From: Ophiostoma sp. CBS 140.51
Lineage: Eukaryota > Ascomycota > Sordariomycetes > Ophiostomatales > Ophiostomataceae
Reading direction: 5' to 3'
Length of the DNA stretch: 41,585 nucleotides
Assembly: GCA_029298735.1 (NCBI GenBank)
Contig: JANSLP010000284.1
Location: forward strand, 1 to 41,585
Shown one piece after another: positions 11,018 through 22,156 of this stretch. The translations under genes were made by a program, and so were the position numbers. Each line of letters opens with the position of its first letter. Within the stretch, counting starts at the first letter, position 1. The notes under the pieces were generated by a model. That model was given only the letters and a program-made list of their open reading frames with translations, did not search any database and was not told the DNA's origin.

Positions 11018-11657
11018 TTTGAGGTCGTAGTTGTACAGAAAGAGGGCGGAAGGGTAGTTGTAGAGAAGATGTCAAAGCAGACGTCGAAAAAAGGAGGAAA
11101 ACGTGCTCCTTTGTTGTGAAGCTTCGACTTGGAGCCTGGTGAGGTGGCAGCGAGAAGATTTGCTGGGGGGCCTGTCTACACGCTGTCAATTTCACCAAAG
11201 AGCGCCAGGTTGGTCGCAGAAGGGATGCGTCGCGGTTGTCGTGGCCAGAGGCGTTGTGACGTTGTTTGGTTGATACACTTGAAAGTTGACGATGGTGGTA
11301 GTATTTTTTTGGGTGTACCTGCCAACCACTTTTTAGAACCTGACTTTTCGGGGGCGCGTCAAAGGCAAGCGCGGCGGTTGCAAGGAGAGAAGGTTCGTCG
11401 AAGGCAGGGGCGACTCGGGTGCCTGTGGCTCGAGCTTTACCAGCCACAAACGGCCCCAATCTGTGCAGGAAAGAGCCAATGCAAACGCTCCTTCCCCTAG
11501 TCCAGGCCAGCCTTCCAGTGTGCAGTTGCAAGCATGCACCCCACTGGCGACGTACCTACAGCCGCTTAAAGTGAGTGACTACTGCCAACGACTTCTTTCT
11601 TTTGGCATTCTCGTTGACATCTTGACTTTGCGACAATCTCCCCAGCACAACACAACC
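11018..11657. other. Divergent promoter NUP82 / CBC2
   Basis: No gene is supported. This is the shared 5' region of NUP82 (left) and CBC2 (right). The last 90 bases before 11658 are a pyrimidine-rich leader. I found no strong TATA box or CCAAT box in it. Confidence 0.5.
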
Positions 11658-12536
11658 ATGGCCCCCGTACAGGAACGACAGAGCACGGTCGACCGTCTGG
11701 ATCGGCCGAGTGCCTACTTTGATGCGAAGGTGAGTTGCTTTTCTGGGAGCGGCCTATTCTGGCCTGTCTTGCGTCCCTTTTTTTCTCTTTCTTTTCTCAT
11801 GTTCAGGTGCTAACCGTGGATCCCTTGACCAGAGACGACGGAACAACCATCGCCACCGCGATGACATTGAGCCCGAACCTCCTGCGGAAGACCCTCTTGC
11901 CAACGCGGCGACCCTCTACGTGGGCAACCTGTATGTTGTGCCAGATCAATCTCCAAATGGCAAATGCGCTCCAATACTGACAGTTGTAGATCCTTCTACA
12001 CAACCGAAGAACAGGTTTACGAGCTTTTTTCCAAGTGCGGCGAGATCAAGCGTCTGATTATGGGCCTTGACCGCTTCAACAAGACCCCTTGTGGCTTCTG
12101 CTTCGTCGAGTACTACACGCACCAGGACGCCCTCGACTGCATGAAGTACATTGGTGGCACGAAGCTGGACGAGCGTATCATCCGAACAGACTTGGACCCT
12201 GGTTTCCAGGAGGGCCGGCAGTACGGCCGCGGAAAGTCGGGCGGACAGGTGCGCGACGAGTACCGGGACGATTTTGACGAGGGCCGCGGCGGTCTGGGCC
12301 GGGCGCTTCAGATGGAGCGAGAGCGGGCACAAGAGCGCGAGCGGGAGCGCGAGAGAGAACGGCATGCGCGGCGCGACCGTGAGCGGGATGGCAATGACCG
12401 CGGCGGCGGCGGCAACCGTGACCGTGACCGGTATGACCGTGGCGGTGGAGGACGGGACAACCGGGACGACCGTGATTACCGCAACGGTGGTGGCCGCGAC
12501 ACAGCGCCGGAGGACGACTATGACGACATTCGGTGA
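11658..12536 (+). CDS. CBC2: Nuclear cap-binding complex subunit 2 (CBP20)
   Basis: Exons are 11658-11729, 11833-11930 and 11990-12536, giving 238 residues. CBP20 binds the 7-methylguanosine cap of nascent RNA as a dimer with CBP80, acting in splicing, export and decay. One RRM is present, with RNP2 LYVGNL (52-57) and RNP1 CGFCFVEY (91-98), followed by the diagnostic cap-closing segment RTDLDPGFQEGRQYGRG and GGQVRDEYR. Tyr19 and Tyr53 are in place for the two cap-stacking tyrosines known from the human protein. After about residue 160 there is a long tail of R/E and then R/D/G repeats absent from the 156-residue human protein. Introns (103 and 59 nt) have GTGAGT/GTATGT donors; the first has a CTAAC branch site. 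Identification is firm. Confidence 0.97.
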
Positions 12537-12885
12537 GCAGAGCGAGAGGTGTATGTCTGTATGTCCAAGGGTAAAATTACGGGTTATCTGGAGTTTGTCG
12601 TGCTGTTTCTTTTCCAACATGTCTCGTTTATAATGCACACACACACAAAAGACACTGGTTGGCAGGTTCATAGTTTGTCAATGTTTCTGATTTTTTTGTT
12701 GGTAATGCGATCTTTCATATCAAAGCGGAAACACCCAAATCGTTCCTTGTTCTTTCGTTTCTATATACACATGAATTGTTTTTGGGATATCGTACAAGCC
12801 AGACCATTCGCTGGCATAAAAAGGAGAGAGAAAAGTCGGGCTAACATAGTCGTCGTCGTTTCGAAATAGCGAGTCGGGTTCGATC
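12537..12885. other. Convergent 3' region CBC2 / mL60
   Basis: No gene. The stretch contains the 3' flanks of the two convergent genes. It is A/T-rich, with several T runs near 12690-12790. Confidence 0.5.
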
Positions 12886-13366
12886 TTAGTAACCGGGCGG
12901 ATTGACTCTCTGGGACACTCTTGTCCACTTTGGCAGCTCTGTGAAGGTAGGTTAGCAGCTGGTCTCCCATATCTCTCGAATCGACTGTGTCCTGTCGGTA
13001 TGTACGTACTGTGGATGCCCTTCCGGTACCGCTTCGCCTTGCGGTCAAAGATTGTGTACTTGTCGCGTGCCAGCATCTCCTCCTCTCTGGGCATCTCCGC
13101 CCTCCAGCGGGTCAGCGCGTTCAGCGTCTGGCCCTGCTTTGCGAGCGCCGCGCCGATTGTGTCGATGACCGTGTCGACCGCCTGCAGCCGCTTCCGCTGG
13201 CGGTACTTCTGGAACCGGGACAGCCGCCATGGGACTTTCCTAGAGAGAGAGAAAAGCCGGGTTAGTGGGTGGTCGGAGGAGGATGAATTCGTGGACGGGA
13301 ATTGCCATACCAAAGCAGACCGCCGCTGAGCGGGCTTGATGCGCGAAAGGGACCGAGACCGAACAT
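12886..13366 (-). CDS. MRPL31: Mitochondrial large-subunit ribosomal protein mL60 (Mrpl31)
   Basis: Exons are 13311-13366, 13010-13239 and 12886-12938 (two 71-nt introns), giving 112 residues. It is a fungal mitochondrial ribosome protein with no bacterial counterpart. The N-terminus MFGLGPFRASSPLSGGLLWK followed by VPWRLSRFQKYRQRKRL matches the family signature, in which a short MFG.F...SP..GGLLWK is followed by a basic stretch. The C-terminus (KLPKWTRVSQRVNPPGY) is also family-like. The protein is strongly basic. The three exons were joined through TGG and AAG codons split by the introns; both junctions restore the conserved text. It is divergent from TRS20 over a 671-base region with a CCAAT palindrome. 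Length is slightly below the yeast protein (about 131). Confidence 0.9.
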
Positions 13367-14037
13367 TGTGAGGGCGTGGGGTTGTGTGGTGCGGCCGTGG
13401 GGAGGTGAGGTCGGAAACACGAGAGACTTGAGAATCGGCCGTTGATTTTTTTTTTGAGGCTGTCAACAGGTTGAGAGAGGTGGAGCCGCAAGGCTATTGG
13501 CCAATCAGAGGAAGCGATTGAGCTGACCGACCACAGCCGCGTCAGTCACAGCCTGGCAGCAATTGACGCCTGTTGCACTCAAAGACTGTAGGGGTCTGAA
13601 AGAATTGGGTGATTTGAACAGAAAATATAACTCGGAATAAAGACATCTCTTTGTTATATCTTTTAAAATTTCATGTGGAACAGAATCTGTCTGTCGAGAA
13701 AAAGCAGACCACAGACTACGTCAAATCGTCGCACGTGACTTGATATCCAGGGACGCTAAAACGGCTGGAGCTCCCCACTGTTGCAGCTGCTGTGTTACAG
13801 GGGCATCTTCAGCAAAAGGGTATCGCGACAGCGCATCGAACAACGACCACATTACCAACGGCAAGGCCACGGCTACACAGACGACGACGACCGCCAACGA
13901 CCAGGGAATAGACGAGCACATTGCGTTCAAGACTCCTCGGCAACACATCCTATCGGCCCTCTCCGTCCCATCCTTCGCAGCCGGCGAGCGGACCGCCGAA
14001 AGCATCAGACCGCCAGAAAACGAACCCAGAATTAAGG
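13367..14037. other. Divergent promoter mL60 / TRS20
   Basis: No gene is supported. It carries the CCAAT palindrome at 13496-13508 and an A/T-rich patch at 13615-13680. An open frame at 13740-14120 overlaps the TRS20 start in another frame and has no family likeness. Confidence 0.5.
13496..13508. promoter_or_regulatory. CCAAT-box palindrome (ATTGGCCAATCAG)
   Basis: The sequence carries an inverted and a direct CCAAT core back to back (ATTGGCCAAT, 13496-13505), the direct copy extending to CCAATCAG. This matches the optimal HAP/NF-Y site. It lies 130 bases upstream of the mL60 start; a HAP site fits a mitochondrial ribosomal gene, since the HAP complex is a known regulator of respiratory genes. 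Binding is inferred. Confidence 0.5.
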
Positions 14038-14695
14038 ATGTCCTACTACTTTGCCATTGTCGGCACGCAGGACAACCCGCTGTTCGAGTACGAGTTTGGC
14101 ACGTCCAAGCAAGGGGGTGATGGCCAGGCACATTTCGCCGAGCAGGCGCGACACCTGAACCAGTTTGTCGTCCACAGCAGCCTCGACGTCGTCGAGGAAG
14201 TGCAATGGGGCAATGGGCAAATGTAAGTCACACCACTGCGTCTTTTTCTTCTCCCAAGCCTCGTCTAACTTTTGCAGGTACCTCAAGTGCGTCGACAAGT
14301 TCTTCCACAACTACGTGTCGTGTTTCGTGACAGGCTCCAACGCCAAATTCTTGCTGCTGCACCAGCCGACGGCGGCATCCAACGCCTATGCGTATGGCTC
14401 CGGAGCAGGCGGTATGGGCGCGGCTGGCGGTCCTCTGATGGGTGCGAGTGGACTTCTGGGTGCAGGCAACAGTGCGTCGTCGGCCGCCACAGCGGCTGCA
14501 TCGTCACGGGCGTCGACATCGATTGGTGCTAACCCCACGAGCGCTGCCACCGAAGAGGCCATCAAGAACTTTTTCAACGAAGTCTACGAGAATTGGGTCA
14601 AGACATCCATGAGTCCCTTCTACAAGGCCAACATGGAGATTCGGAGTCCGGTGTTCCGCGCGCGGGTGGCTGCTGCTGGCAAGAAGTACTTATAG
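14038..14695 (+). CDS. TRS20: TRAPP complex subunit Trs20 (sedlin, TRAPPC2)
   Basis: Exons are 14038-14222 and 14278-14695 (55-nt intron, GTAAGT to TTTGCAG), giving 200 residues. It is a core subunit of the TRAPP tethering complexes acting at ER-Golgi transport and autophagy. The longin-like fold is clear: YYFAIVGTQDNPLFEYEF at the N-terminus, HLNQFVVHSSLDVVEE, MYLKCVDKFFHNYVSCFVT, and the C-terminal block EEAIKNFFNEVYENWVK, then MSPFYKANMEIRSPVF. Compared with the 140-residue human protein it carries an insertion of about 60 residues (93-152) made of Ala, Ser and Gly between the fourth beta strand and the last helices. Identification is firm; the insertion is in frame and continuous with conserved sequence on both sides. 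Confidence 0.95.
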
Positions 14696-15138
14696 GACGG
14701 GTCAAGGTCAAGCGGCAGAATAAAGGCATAAGCAGCAATGAGTAACACCATGGGGCAATATTGAACAGCGCAAGGACGGCAAAAGAGCAGCATCCAAACC
14801 GTCAAGTTTGGATACGTAATGAGCATTACGATAGGCACAATTGATACCAGTTTCAATGAGCAGACTACGAGAACATTTATCACAACACGAGTAGAAGTAT
14901 GGTGAAAAAATATGTACCATGTTTGGTGTCATCGTGCTGATCGACCGCGTCGTCACGCGCCATATCTAGCACTAAAATCCGTTGCAAAACGCCCTCCCCA
15001 AAATAACGCCCAGTACTCAAGGTCATACAGATCCTAAAACCATTGGTACCCCATATCGTAAAAAGCAAAAAGACAACTCGAGACAAGATGTGAAAAAAGT
15101 CTCCCTTTCCGTCCACCAGTTTGGGTATCGAAGTTTGT
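14696..15138. other. Convergent 3' region TRS20 / histone H4
   Basis: No gene. The 443 bases contain the two 3' flanks. I looked for the metazoan-type histone stem-loop at the H4 3' side and saw none, as expected for polyadenylated fungal histone mRNA. Confidence 0.45.
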
Positions 15139-15730
<592 letters not shown>

Positions 15731-17486
15731 TTTGATAAAAAGGTAAAGTGGTTGAAGATAAGTGTTTGGTTAGGCGATGAAGAAACGCGTTGTCGATGAT
15801 GGATGATGAAATGCCGGATGTTGTTGTGGATGGAAGAAAAGAAAGGAGAAAAGGAAAGGAGAGGGGAAGAGAAGAGGGAATTAAAAAGGAAACGGGAAGA
15901 AGGGGGAAGGACGGATCTAAAAGGGAAGCGACGAAGACACAGGGGGAAAACGCCAGAAACGGGCCAACAGAGGGGGCGAAAACATGCAAATCCAGAGGGG
16001 GAAACACGCTTGTCAGACGTTGGCTGATACGGGCTGATTGGGGGGCCTTTTTCCTATTTCCCAAAAGGCAGGAACGGACAAGCAACGCCAACAAAGGGAC
16101 ACGGGGCCTGGGTTGTTCGACGGCGGGGTGCACGGCTGAGCATGGGTCGCATTTTTGGGTGCGCTTTTGCGGGTGGATTACAGCATTGACAGAAATAATC
16201 ATGGCAGTCACAACTGGCTAGTCCTGTTTGGGCGAAACGCTCTTTCTGCTTTTCTGCGGCAGCTGGTGTTATTTTCTCATTCGTCACGTACCTTGTACAA
16301 TTCCTTCTTTGCACGGTGGGGCCTGTCTTCCCTCTCCCTGCCCCGAACAGTTGCTGATTGCGGGAAGTGTGGAAAGGGTGGGAACGCAAGAGCAACCAAA
16401 ACACACGCGCCAGCGGATTGCCGCATCGTTCTTTGCTGCTTGTGCCCAGTCGCGCTTGCCCCAAGCGGGTCTCGTTCCACGGGTGCCTTGCTGCACGAAG
16501 CACTCTTTATTTGTGGGGCCGCTCCCAGCTGCTGCTGCCATTTTCGATCGGACCAATCAGAAAAATCGGCGCACACACCCCACTCTCGAACGCCTTATTT
16601 GGGGTTTTGGGCAGCGCAATTTATGATTGGCTGATCTGAATTCGATGTCAACATCAGATCAAACAAACAAAACGGGCAGACTCAAGGCAAGCAACACGCG
16701 TGCCCGACGCGTCAAGCTCGACCACCGCGAATATGGCAAGACAGGGTCCGTCGGCCAGCCCACAACAAAATACCGTGGACGCTATTAGCAACTCTCACAG
16801 CACGCAAACGATCACGACGGCAACAACTGGTGAGCAAACAGTGTTGGGGCCTACCCTTTTATATCTTTTGCTGTTGTTGATGCAACTCCGTTTTTCCATT
16901 ATCGTGTCGACGTATCTCTCTATCGTACAGTTACCGAAATAGCTATGCTCGCCTGGTAGAAGACAAAGGGACCCGAGAAGACAAAGGTATTTGAAGCTCA
17001 AGGCTCCCCCTCTCGTCTTTTTTCTTTGGCCTCACTTGTTCTCTTTTGCCACTTCGCCTCCTCCTCTCGTGTTTCCTTGGTCTTCAACCCATCCGTTGAC
17101 CCCTCCATGATCCGTCCGTTATTATGAATGGTATGTCGTCGCCCCCGTGGTTCTCTTGTCAGGCTAGAAATGCTGTGAAGAGGGAATCCCGGCGAGATGC
17201 ATATATAAAAGCAAAAACAATCCTCCATCCTATTTCCCTCGTGGCTTTCGTAACGGTCCCTTCCTTTGAACGCTTCCGTCCTCCCATTTAATGCCGTAGT
17301 CGCGATATTATGTGCAGGTATTAACCAGAGATGGGTCTCCTCTCTGAATGTTCCGAGCTGCTGATGATTGTGAGGAAGAAAAGGAAAATGCAAGACAGAA
17401 GAACAAAAGAACAGATGAAAACGCGGCAATGCCAGTAAACCACCCGTGTGTGACTTTATTCATTCACTCGTCGTGTCATCATGTCA
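15731..17486. other. Histone H4 upstream region / intergenic to CDC27
   Basis: No firm gene in 1.75 kb. The first 250 bases (15780-15990) form a purine-rich tract on the plus strand, i.e. a pyrimidine-rich H4 leader. CCAAT cores occur at 16034-16041 (inverted), 16553-16560 (direct CCAATCAG) and 16626-16630 (inverted). A possible tiny spliced frame starts at 16733 (see findings). 17000-17480 is low-complexity with no recognisable coding signal; its right end is the CDC27 3' flank. Confidence 0.45.
16553..16560 (+). promoter_or_regulatory. CCAATCAG box upstream of histone H4
   Basis: A perfect CCAATCAG core, with a second core in the opposite direction at 16626-16630 (ATTGG) and a third at 16034-16041 (CTGATTGG). 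These are possible HAP/NF-Y sites. The distance from the H4 start (15730) is 300-900 bases, so assignment to H4 is tentative. Confidence 0.35.
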
Positions 17487-20310
17487 TCATGCAACCATGT
17501 AGTCTTCAAGCCCATCCTCGTCATCCTCTAGGCTTCCTATCGCTTGTTTGATTTTCTGACTTGCCTGTGGTGTGTTGGTTAGATCATGAGATGGACAATA
17601 TGCGATGTGCACAAAAGAGTGCATGAAGGGGTGGGTGACTCACTTTCGGATCAAGACTTAGTGCGATAGTAAAGTGGCGGACCGCTGAACTCTTGTCATT
17701 GAGCGTCTTGTACAGCTTGCCGAGCAAAAAGTGCACGGCGGCCTCGTCGGGGGCGAGATCCTTGAGGATCATGAGCTCTTGCTGTGCTGCCTGGTGCTGG
17801 CCAATGGCCAGCAGGGCGCGAGCCTTGCGGAACCGTGTTTGGGCAGCCCGCGGCGCCAAGTCGGTCGCTTTGCTGAAGAACTGCAGAGCGGGCAATATCT
17901 GGTTCTGCCGCTCCAGCACTTTGCCGATGCAGCAGATCAGGACGGCGTGGGTCGGGTGGATGGCCGACGCCGTGTGGTAATGCGCGTACGCCTTGTCAAA
18001 GTTGCCCAGCTTTTCGTACACGCGACCGATGCCGTAGTAGGCATTGTAGTGCCGCCGGTCGGCCGATACGGCATGGCGATATGCTGTCAGCGCCTTATCG
18101 TACTCCTCGTTCAGCACATGCTCGTGGCCCTGCAGCGTGTAGGCGTAGGCGAACTTCGGGTTGAGTTGTGTCGCCCGTCGGAAGCAGCGTAGCGCCTGCT
18201 CGTGATCCTGTGTAAGGGACCAGGCATTGCCCAGGGCACACCACGCTTGTGGCGACTGCCAGGCAGCATCAACAAGCTCATGGGCCAGGAAAGACAGATC
18301 CGTCTCGCGCTTGAGGAACCATAAAATGGTCGAATACACTTCCATGTCCTCGAGACGGGTCGGTGCCAGAACACGCACTCGTCTGAAGCAAACCTCAGCC
18401 TCGGCATATGCCGTAAGTTCGTATTGGGCACGTCCCAGAAGTGCCTGCACCCATGGCGTATCAATGTGGGAGCGGGGGAGTGAGTTGACGATCTGAAGTA
18501 CCTCTGCGCACTGGAACTGCGACAGAGCAAGGTAGCCACCGCCCAGCTTCTTCATCAACTCCAAGATCCAGCGGAGGGCCTCCTCGATCTTGAGCATGTC
18601 GACATCGTTGGCCTGCTTCTGGGCACCCTGCTGGTGGGGCATTGCCGTCTGGTGCTGGTGTTGGTGTTGGTGTTGTTGCTGTTGCTGTTGCTGTTGGGAG
18701 AGTGTGGGAGGTACAGGTGCTGCCGCAATAACAGGGTCGCGGACCCGGGGGCCTTCCATCGGATCAATGTCCATATTGCCGTCGTCGACTGGCTTTCTAT
18801 TGCCGCTGACCACGCGACCGACAGTGGATCCGCTGGAGCCTGGCCGGACGATCCTCGAGATAGGAGGACGGGCCTTTTTCAGCTCACGTGTGTTGGAAGC
18901 GCCCATCGCCGTATTCGTCCCGGCATTGGTCCTACCCGCCGAAGACTTGTTGAACATATTTAGCCGTGCACTGCGCCGCTGCGGCACACCAGGATCGTCT
19001 TGCTGGGTTGCTGCCTGGCGTGGTGCCACGGGGTGACCCGACGCTGTCCTCTTACGCTCTGTCGTCGAGGAAGCAAGAGAGGATGCCGTTGGCCCTCCTC
19101 CCGGTGCAGAACCCGTTGCGCCTACTGCGCCGCCATTAGTGGCGCTCGCTGTCGACCGCAGAAGCGAAGAGGCGTGGTCTGCGGCAGACATATCGGTGTT
19201 GCCACTGGGATCGGTGGTGCCAGTCCGCCCTCGCCGTGTGGTGGCGCCCAACCGGTACATAATCTTGGATGGGGCACCAGGTTGTTGCTGGTGGCCTTCC
19301 GGCAGGCTAGGATCGGCCACTACAGATGGCAGAGGTGCGCCTGCTCTGCGCCGCGCTGGCGCATGCGGAGCTTCTTGCTGCATCCCGGGTGGCGTACCTA
19401 TGGTGTCTGGTGATGGTTGGCCACCAAGGCCGCCGGATGCCGCAACTCTTGAGCGGGCGGCAAAGATTCTCGCCATAAAGTCATTCTCTTCTGACTCTGT
19501 CGAGTTGCTGTTGCTGTTGCTGTTGCTGCCCTGGATGACGGTCCCTGGGCGTGCTGGATGCGGCGGCTGGTTCTGTGCCTGCTGGTGGTCAAAGGGGTCG
19601 CTCATCTCGTGTGCTGCCGGCTGTCGTGTCGACGATGCGGATGCGTTGGTGCCAGCACGTTTCAAAGGAAGCTGCGGTTGCTGTTCTGTCAGGTATCCTG
19701 GTGCCACATTCTGGCTGTCGTTTTGTGTGTCTGGCTCAAAGCAGTGAACAAGGGCTTCATTGACACGGAACGTGTTGGACACCCGCACGTTCAGTCCGAT
19801 GTCACAAAGAGCCGTGAAAGCGTCCCACATTAACGGATTTGTCCGCAGAGCGTCTTCAAAGTAGGCCGCTGCCTTTTTCCGGTCGTCCATTCCGCGGTAG
19901 AGCTTGCCGAGCAGGCAGTTGACGGTCGCTGCGTCAGGGCCACTTGCTCGTGTTGTCGCCGTGTGCTTGCCAATTGTGGCCTTGTGCACCCAGAGGTTCT
20001 TGGCCTTTTCGAGGGCCACTGCGCCATCACGGAACCGCTCGAGGGCGAGACAGCTCTGAGCAAACACAAAGGCACAGCCCAGGTGCAATCCCCGGTAGCC
20101 GAGCGGCTTGCTAAACTCGTATGAGGAACGGTAGTCACCAAGCCGAAAGTGGGCGAGTGCGAGGAGATAGGCAGATTCGTTGGATCGAGCGTCGTGTGCC
20201 GATAAACGCTCCGCAAAGAAGAGGGCGTTGTCCCACGAGCCGTTGTCGAGATGGTAGTGGATGGCTTGCCGCAGGAGGCCCGTCACGGCCGCACTGTTCG
20301 GCGCCATCAT
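17487..20310 (-). CDS. CDC27: Anaphase-promoting complex subunit 3 (Cdc27 / BimA / Nuc2)
   Basis: Exons are 17644-20310 and 17487-17564 (79-nt intron, GTGAGT to CCACAG), giving 914 residues. APC3 is a TPR scaffold of the anaphase-promoting ubiquitin ligase and binds the activators Cdc20/Cdh1. An N-terminal TPR block covers about residues 1-190. A long disordered Ser/Gly/Gln-rich linker follows, with the NS repeat and the QQ/HQ repeat. A C-terminal array of TPRs runs from about 575 to 890 (for example WCALGNAWSLTQDHEQALRC, then AYAYTLQGHEHVLNEEYDKAL). The small last exon supplies the conserved tail ASQKIKQAIGSLEDDED; reading through the intron instead would give an unrelated short tail. Two ATG codons are adjacent at the start; either may be used. 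Divergent from SND2 over 1.17 kb. Confidence 0.95.
18649..18697 (-). repeat. Glutamine/histidine triplet repeat in CDC27
   Basis: An in-frame triplet run: GTTGCTGTTGCTG-type sequence followed by GGTGTT/GCTG units on the plus strand, read on the minus strand as eight Gln followed by alternating His-Gln. It lies in the disordered linker. It is likely to vary in length between strains. Confidence 0.75.
19501..19530 (-). repeat. Hexanucleotide repeat in CDC27 encoding Asn-Ser
   Basis: A short GTTGCT-type array on the plus strand (19505-19526), read in CDC27 as NSNSNSNS. It is in frame and lies in the linker between the two TPR blocks. Confidence 0.7.
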
Positions 20311-21481
20311 AGGGAAAGGTTGATGGCGTTACCTGTGAGGATCGTGAAGGCCAGGAAGAAGAAGAGAGAAAAAAAAGGAAGAGGAGACGTGTTTTATTTA
20401 TGGTATTTGAGGTCGTTGCTCCATGGAAGCCGTGTTGGGTTGTTGTCGTGGAGGAAAGTACGTGTTTTCGGGCGTGGAGTTTGCTGAAGTCTGTCTCGTG
20501 CCCTTTTGCAAGCGACAACAAAGGCTTTTCGAACAAAAGAGAAGAGCAAACGGCCCTTGGCCTCCCTCACTTCCTCGCTTCAAGTTTGAGCATCAATAGA
20601 TGGCAAGAGGTCTTGTGTCGATAAAGCAGAAGGTCGAAGGGAAAAGAAGAAGAAGCTGATCGAAACAGGTGGGGAAGAGCCTGCACTGAGCGGCTAGCAA
20701 CGAGATTCACGTCGTTCAAATTAGGTAGAGTGGTCGAGGTCGAGAAAGAAAAAGAAAAAGGAAGCCGGTCGAGGGGTGGCCGTCGATATGGCCGTGAGAA
20801 GCGGTGAACGGCGTGCCTAGAGCCGGCCAGAGACAGGTCGGTGGATAGAGAAGCAAACAGAGAACCGTTCTTCATGGGCGTCGAGGATACAGGCTCGCCG
20901 TGATGGGCCGTGAGTCGTGACTGAGGTGCTGGTGGCGGCGGCGCCCTTGCGTGTGCGAGTTGGCCTTCTGTCTCGCGATGTTGTGAGCGCCTGCATATGG
21001 CGGGCTGTGATTGGCTGGATGGTGCTGGCTCCTGCCGCCGGACGGCCCTACCAGAGCAACCCCAGCAACCCAACCCCACTCCATTTGCCTTCCAGAAGGG
21101 GGGTACCCGCGCACGTAATTAGCGTGGGAAGGTACTTCCAGATCGCACCTGGCTCCTTCCTTCTCCTGCCACCTATTTTACAACGTCGTGTGCGAAGCTA
21201 CTCTGTCCCTTTTCTCGCGCTTCTCTTGACTTCGACTTTAAGCTTCTCTCGCCACCCCGTTGCCCCCTGCACCCCTTCTGCAACCAGCCTTTCCCCGAAA
21301 ACTTGCAGCAGCGCTCGTGCACTCTCATCTGTACGACATATCGCCATACTCAGAAACCAATCGAGTCCAAAAACCGTCGCATCGACTACCGGCATTCTTC
21401 AAGTTCCTCGACAAACATTCCTCGTCCTCGTTTCACACTTGCTTTCTTACTAAGTGGAATTCGTCTGATACACACTGAACA
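20311..21481. other. Divergent promoter CDC27 / SND2
   Basis: No gene is supported. An inverted CCAAT core (ATTGG) lies at 21010-21014. The 300 bases before 21482 are pyrimidine-rich leader. Open frames here read in low complexity and do not resemble known families. Confidence 0.5.
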
Positions 21482-21985
21482 ATGGCGCAAAAGGCAAAGA
21501 AGGACCGGGCCAAGTCCAATGCGGCCACTCTGAACAATCTGCACCTGGGCTCGCTCATAGTCAACGTTGCGTTCCTCCTCTTTTACCTCGTCTTCCGGTC
21601 CCGCTCGCTCGTCACCTACGTCGTCATGTCCCTGCCGAGCTTCCTATGCCAGTTCATGCTCGAGCGCACAGGTCGCCCGCACTACGATGCGCAGACGGGC
21701 GCGCTGCGGACGTCGGGCGAGGACCTGGCGGCGGCGGGCCTGACGGAGTACATGTTTGACGTTGTCTGGGTCACATGGGGCGTGTCGGTGCTGGTGATTC
21801 TGTTTGGCAACAAGCTGTGGTTCCTGTGGGCGATTGTGCCCGCATACGGTGCCTACAAGGGCTACGGCCTGCTGGGCTCGGCGCGGCAGATGGCGGCCAT
21901 GGGTGGCCTGGGCGGCGGCGGTGGCGGTGATGCCGGCGCTGGTGCGGCCCCTCCTCCCAACCGGAGACAGCGCCGTACAGCATAA
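21482..21985 (+). CDS. SND2: SRP-independent targeting protein 2 (TMEM208 family)
   Basis: A single exon of 167 residues. TMEM208/Snd2 (yeast Env10) is an ER membrane protein of the SND pathway that helps target proteins with central or C-terminal membrane segments. The sequence starts with a basic MAQKAKKDRAKSNAATL, followed by four hydrophobic segments in two pairs (about 24-42, 44-62, 100-118, 120-140; for example VNVAFLLFYLVFRS and FLWAIVPAYGAYKGYGLL). A Gly/Ala/Pro-rich tail ends in NRRQRRTA. Basic start, segment spacing and the 'N..TL..LH......N' opening fit the family. The length matches fungal members (about 165-180). Start by first ATG, context ACAATGG. Confidence 0.88.
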   Translation: MAQKAKKDRAKSNAATLNNLHLGSLIVNVAFLLFYLVFRSRSLVTYVVMSLPSFLCQFMLERTGRPHYDAQTGALRTSGEDLAAAGLTEYMFDVVWVTWGVSVLVILFGNKLWFLWAIVPAYGAYKGYGLLGSARQMAAMGGLGGGGGGDAGAGAAPPPNRRQRRTA

Positions 21986-22156
21986 ACGACTAAAGGCGAG
22001 GAAAGCAGGAGGAGTGGACGACGGTGGACAAACCAAACGAAAAGCAAGGAACATGATTGAGGAAGTCGGAAAGGGAAACGAAATATCATGCATACTGCAT
22101 CGCTTATGTGCTATATAATGGTATCTTTTTTCAACTGCTTTCACCTCCCTTTTGAG

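Noticed and set aside
10716..11531. A 271-codon minus frame over NUP82 exon 1 and its promoter
   Set aside because: It is out of frame with the NUP82 N-terminus and has no family likeness.
11946..12671. A 241-codon open frame antisense to CBC2
   Set aside because: It is the reverse reading of the R/E/D/G repeats and gives valine/alanine low complexity.
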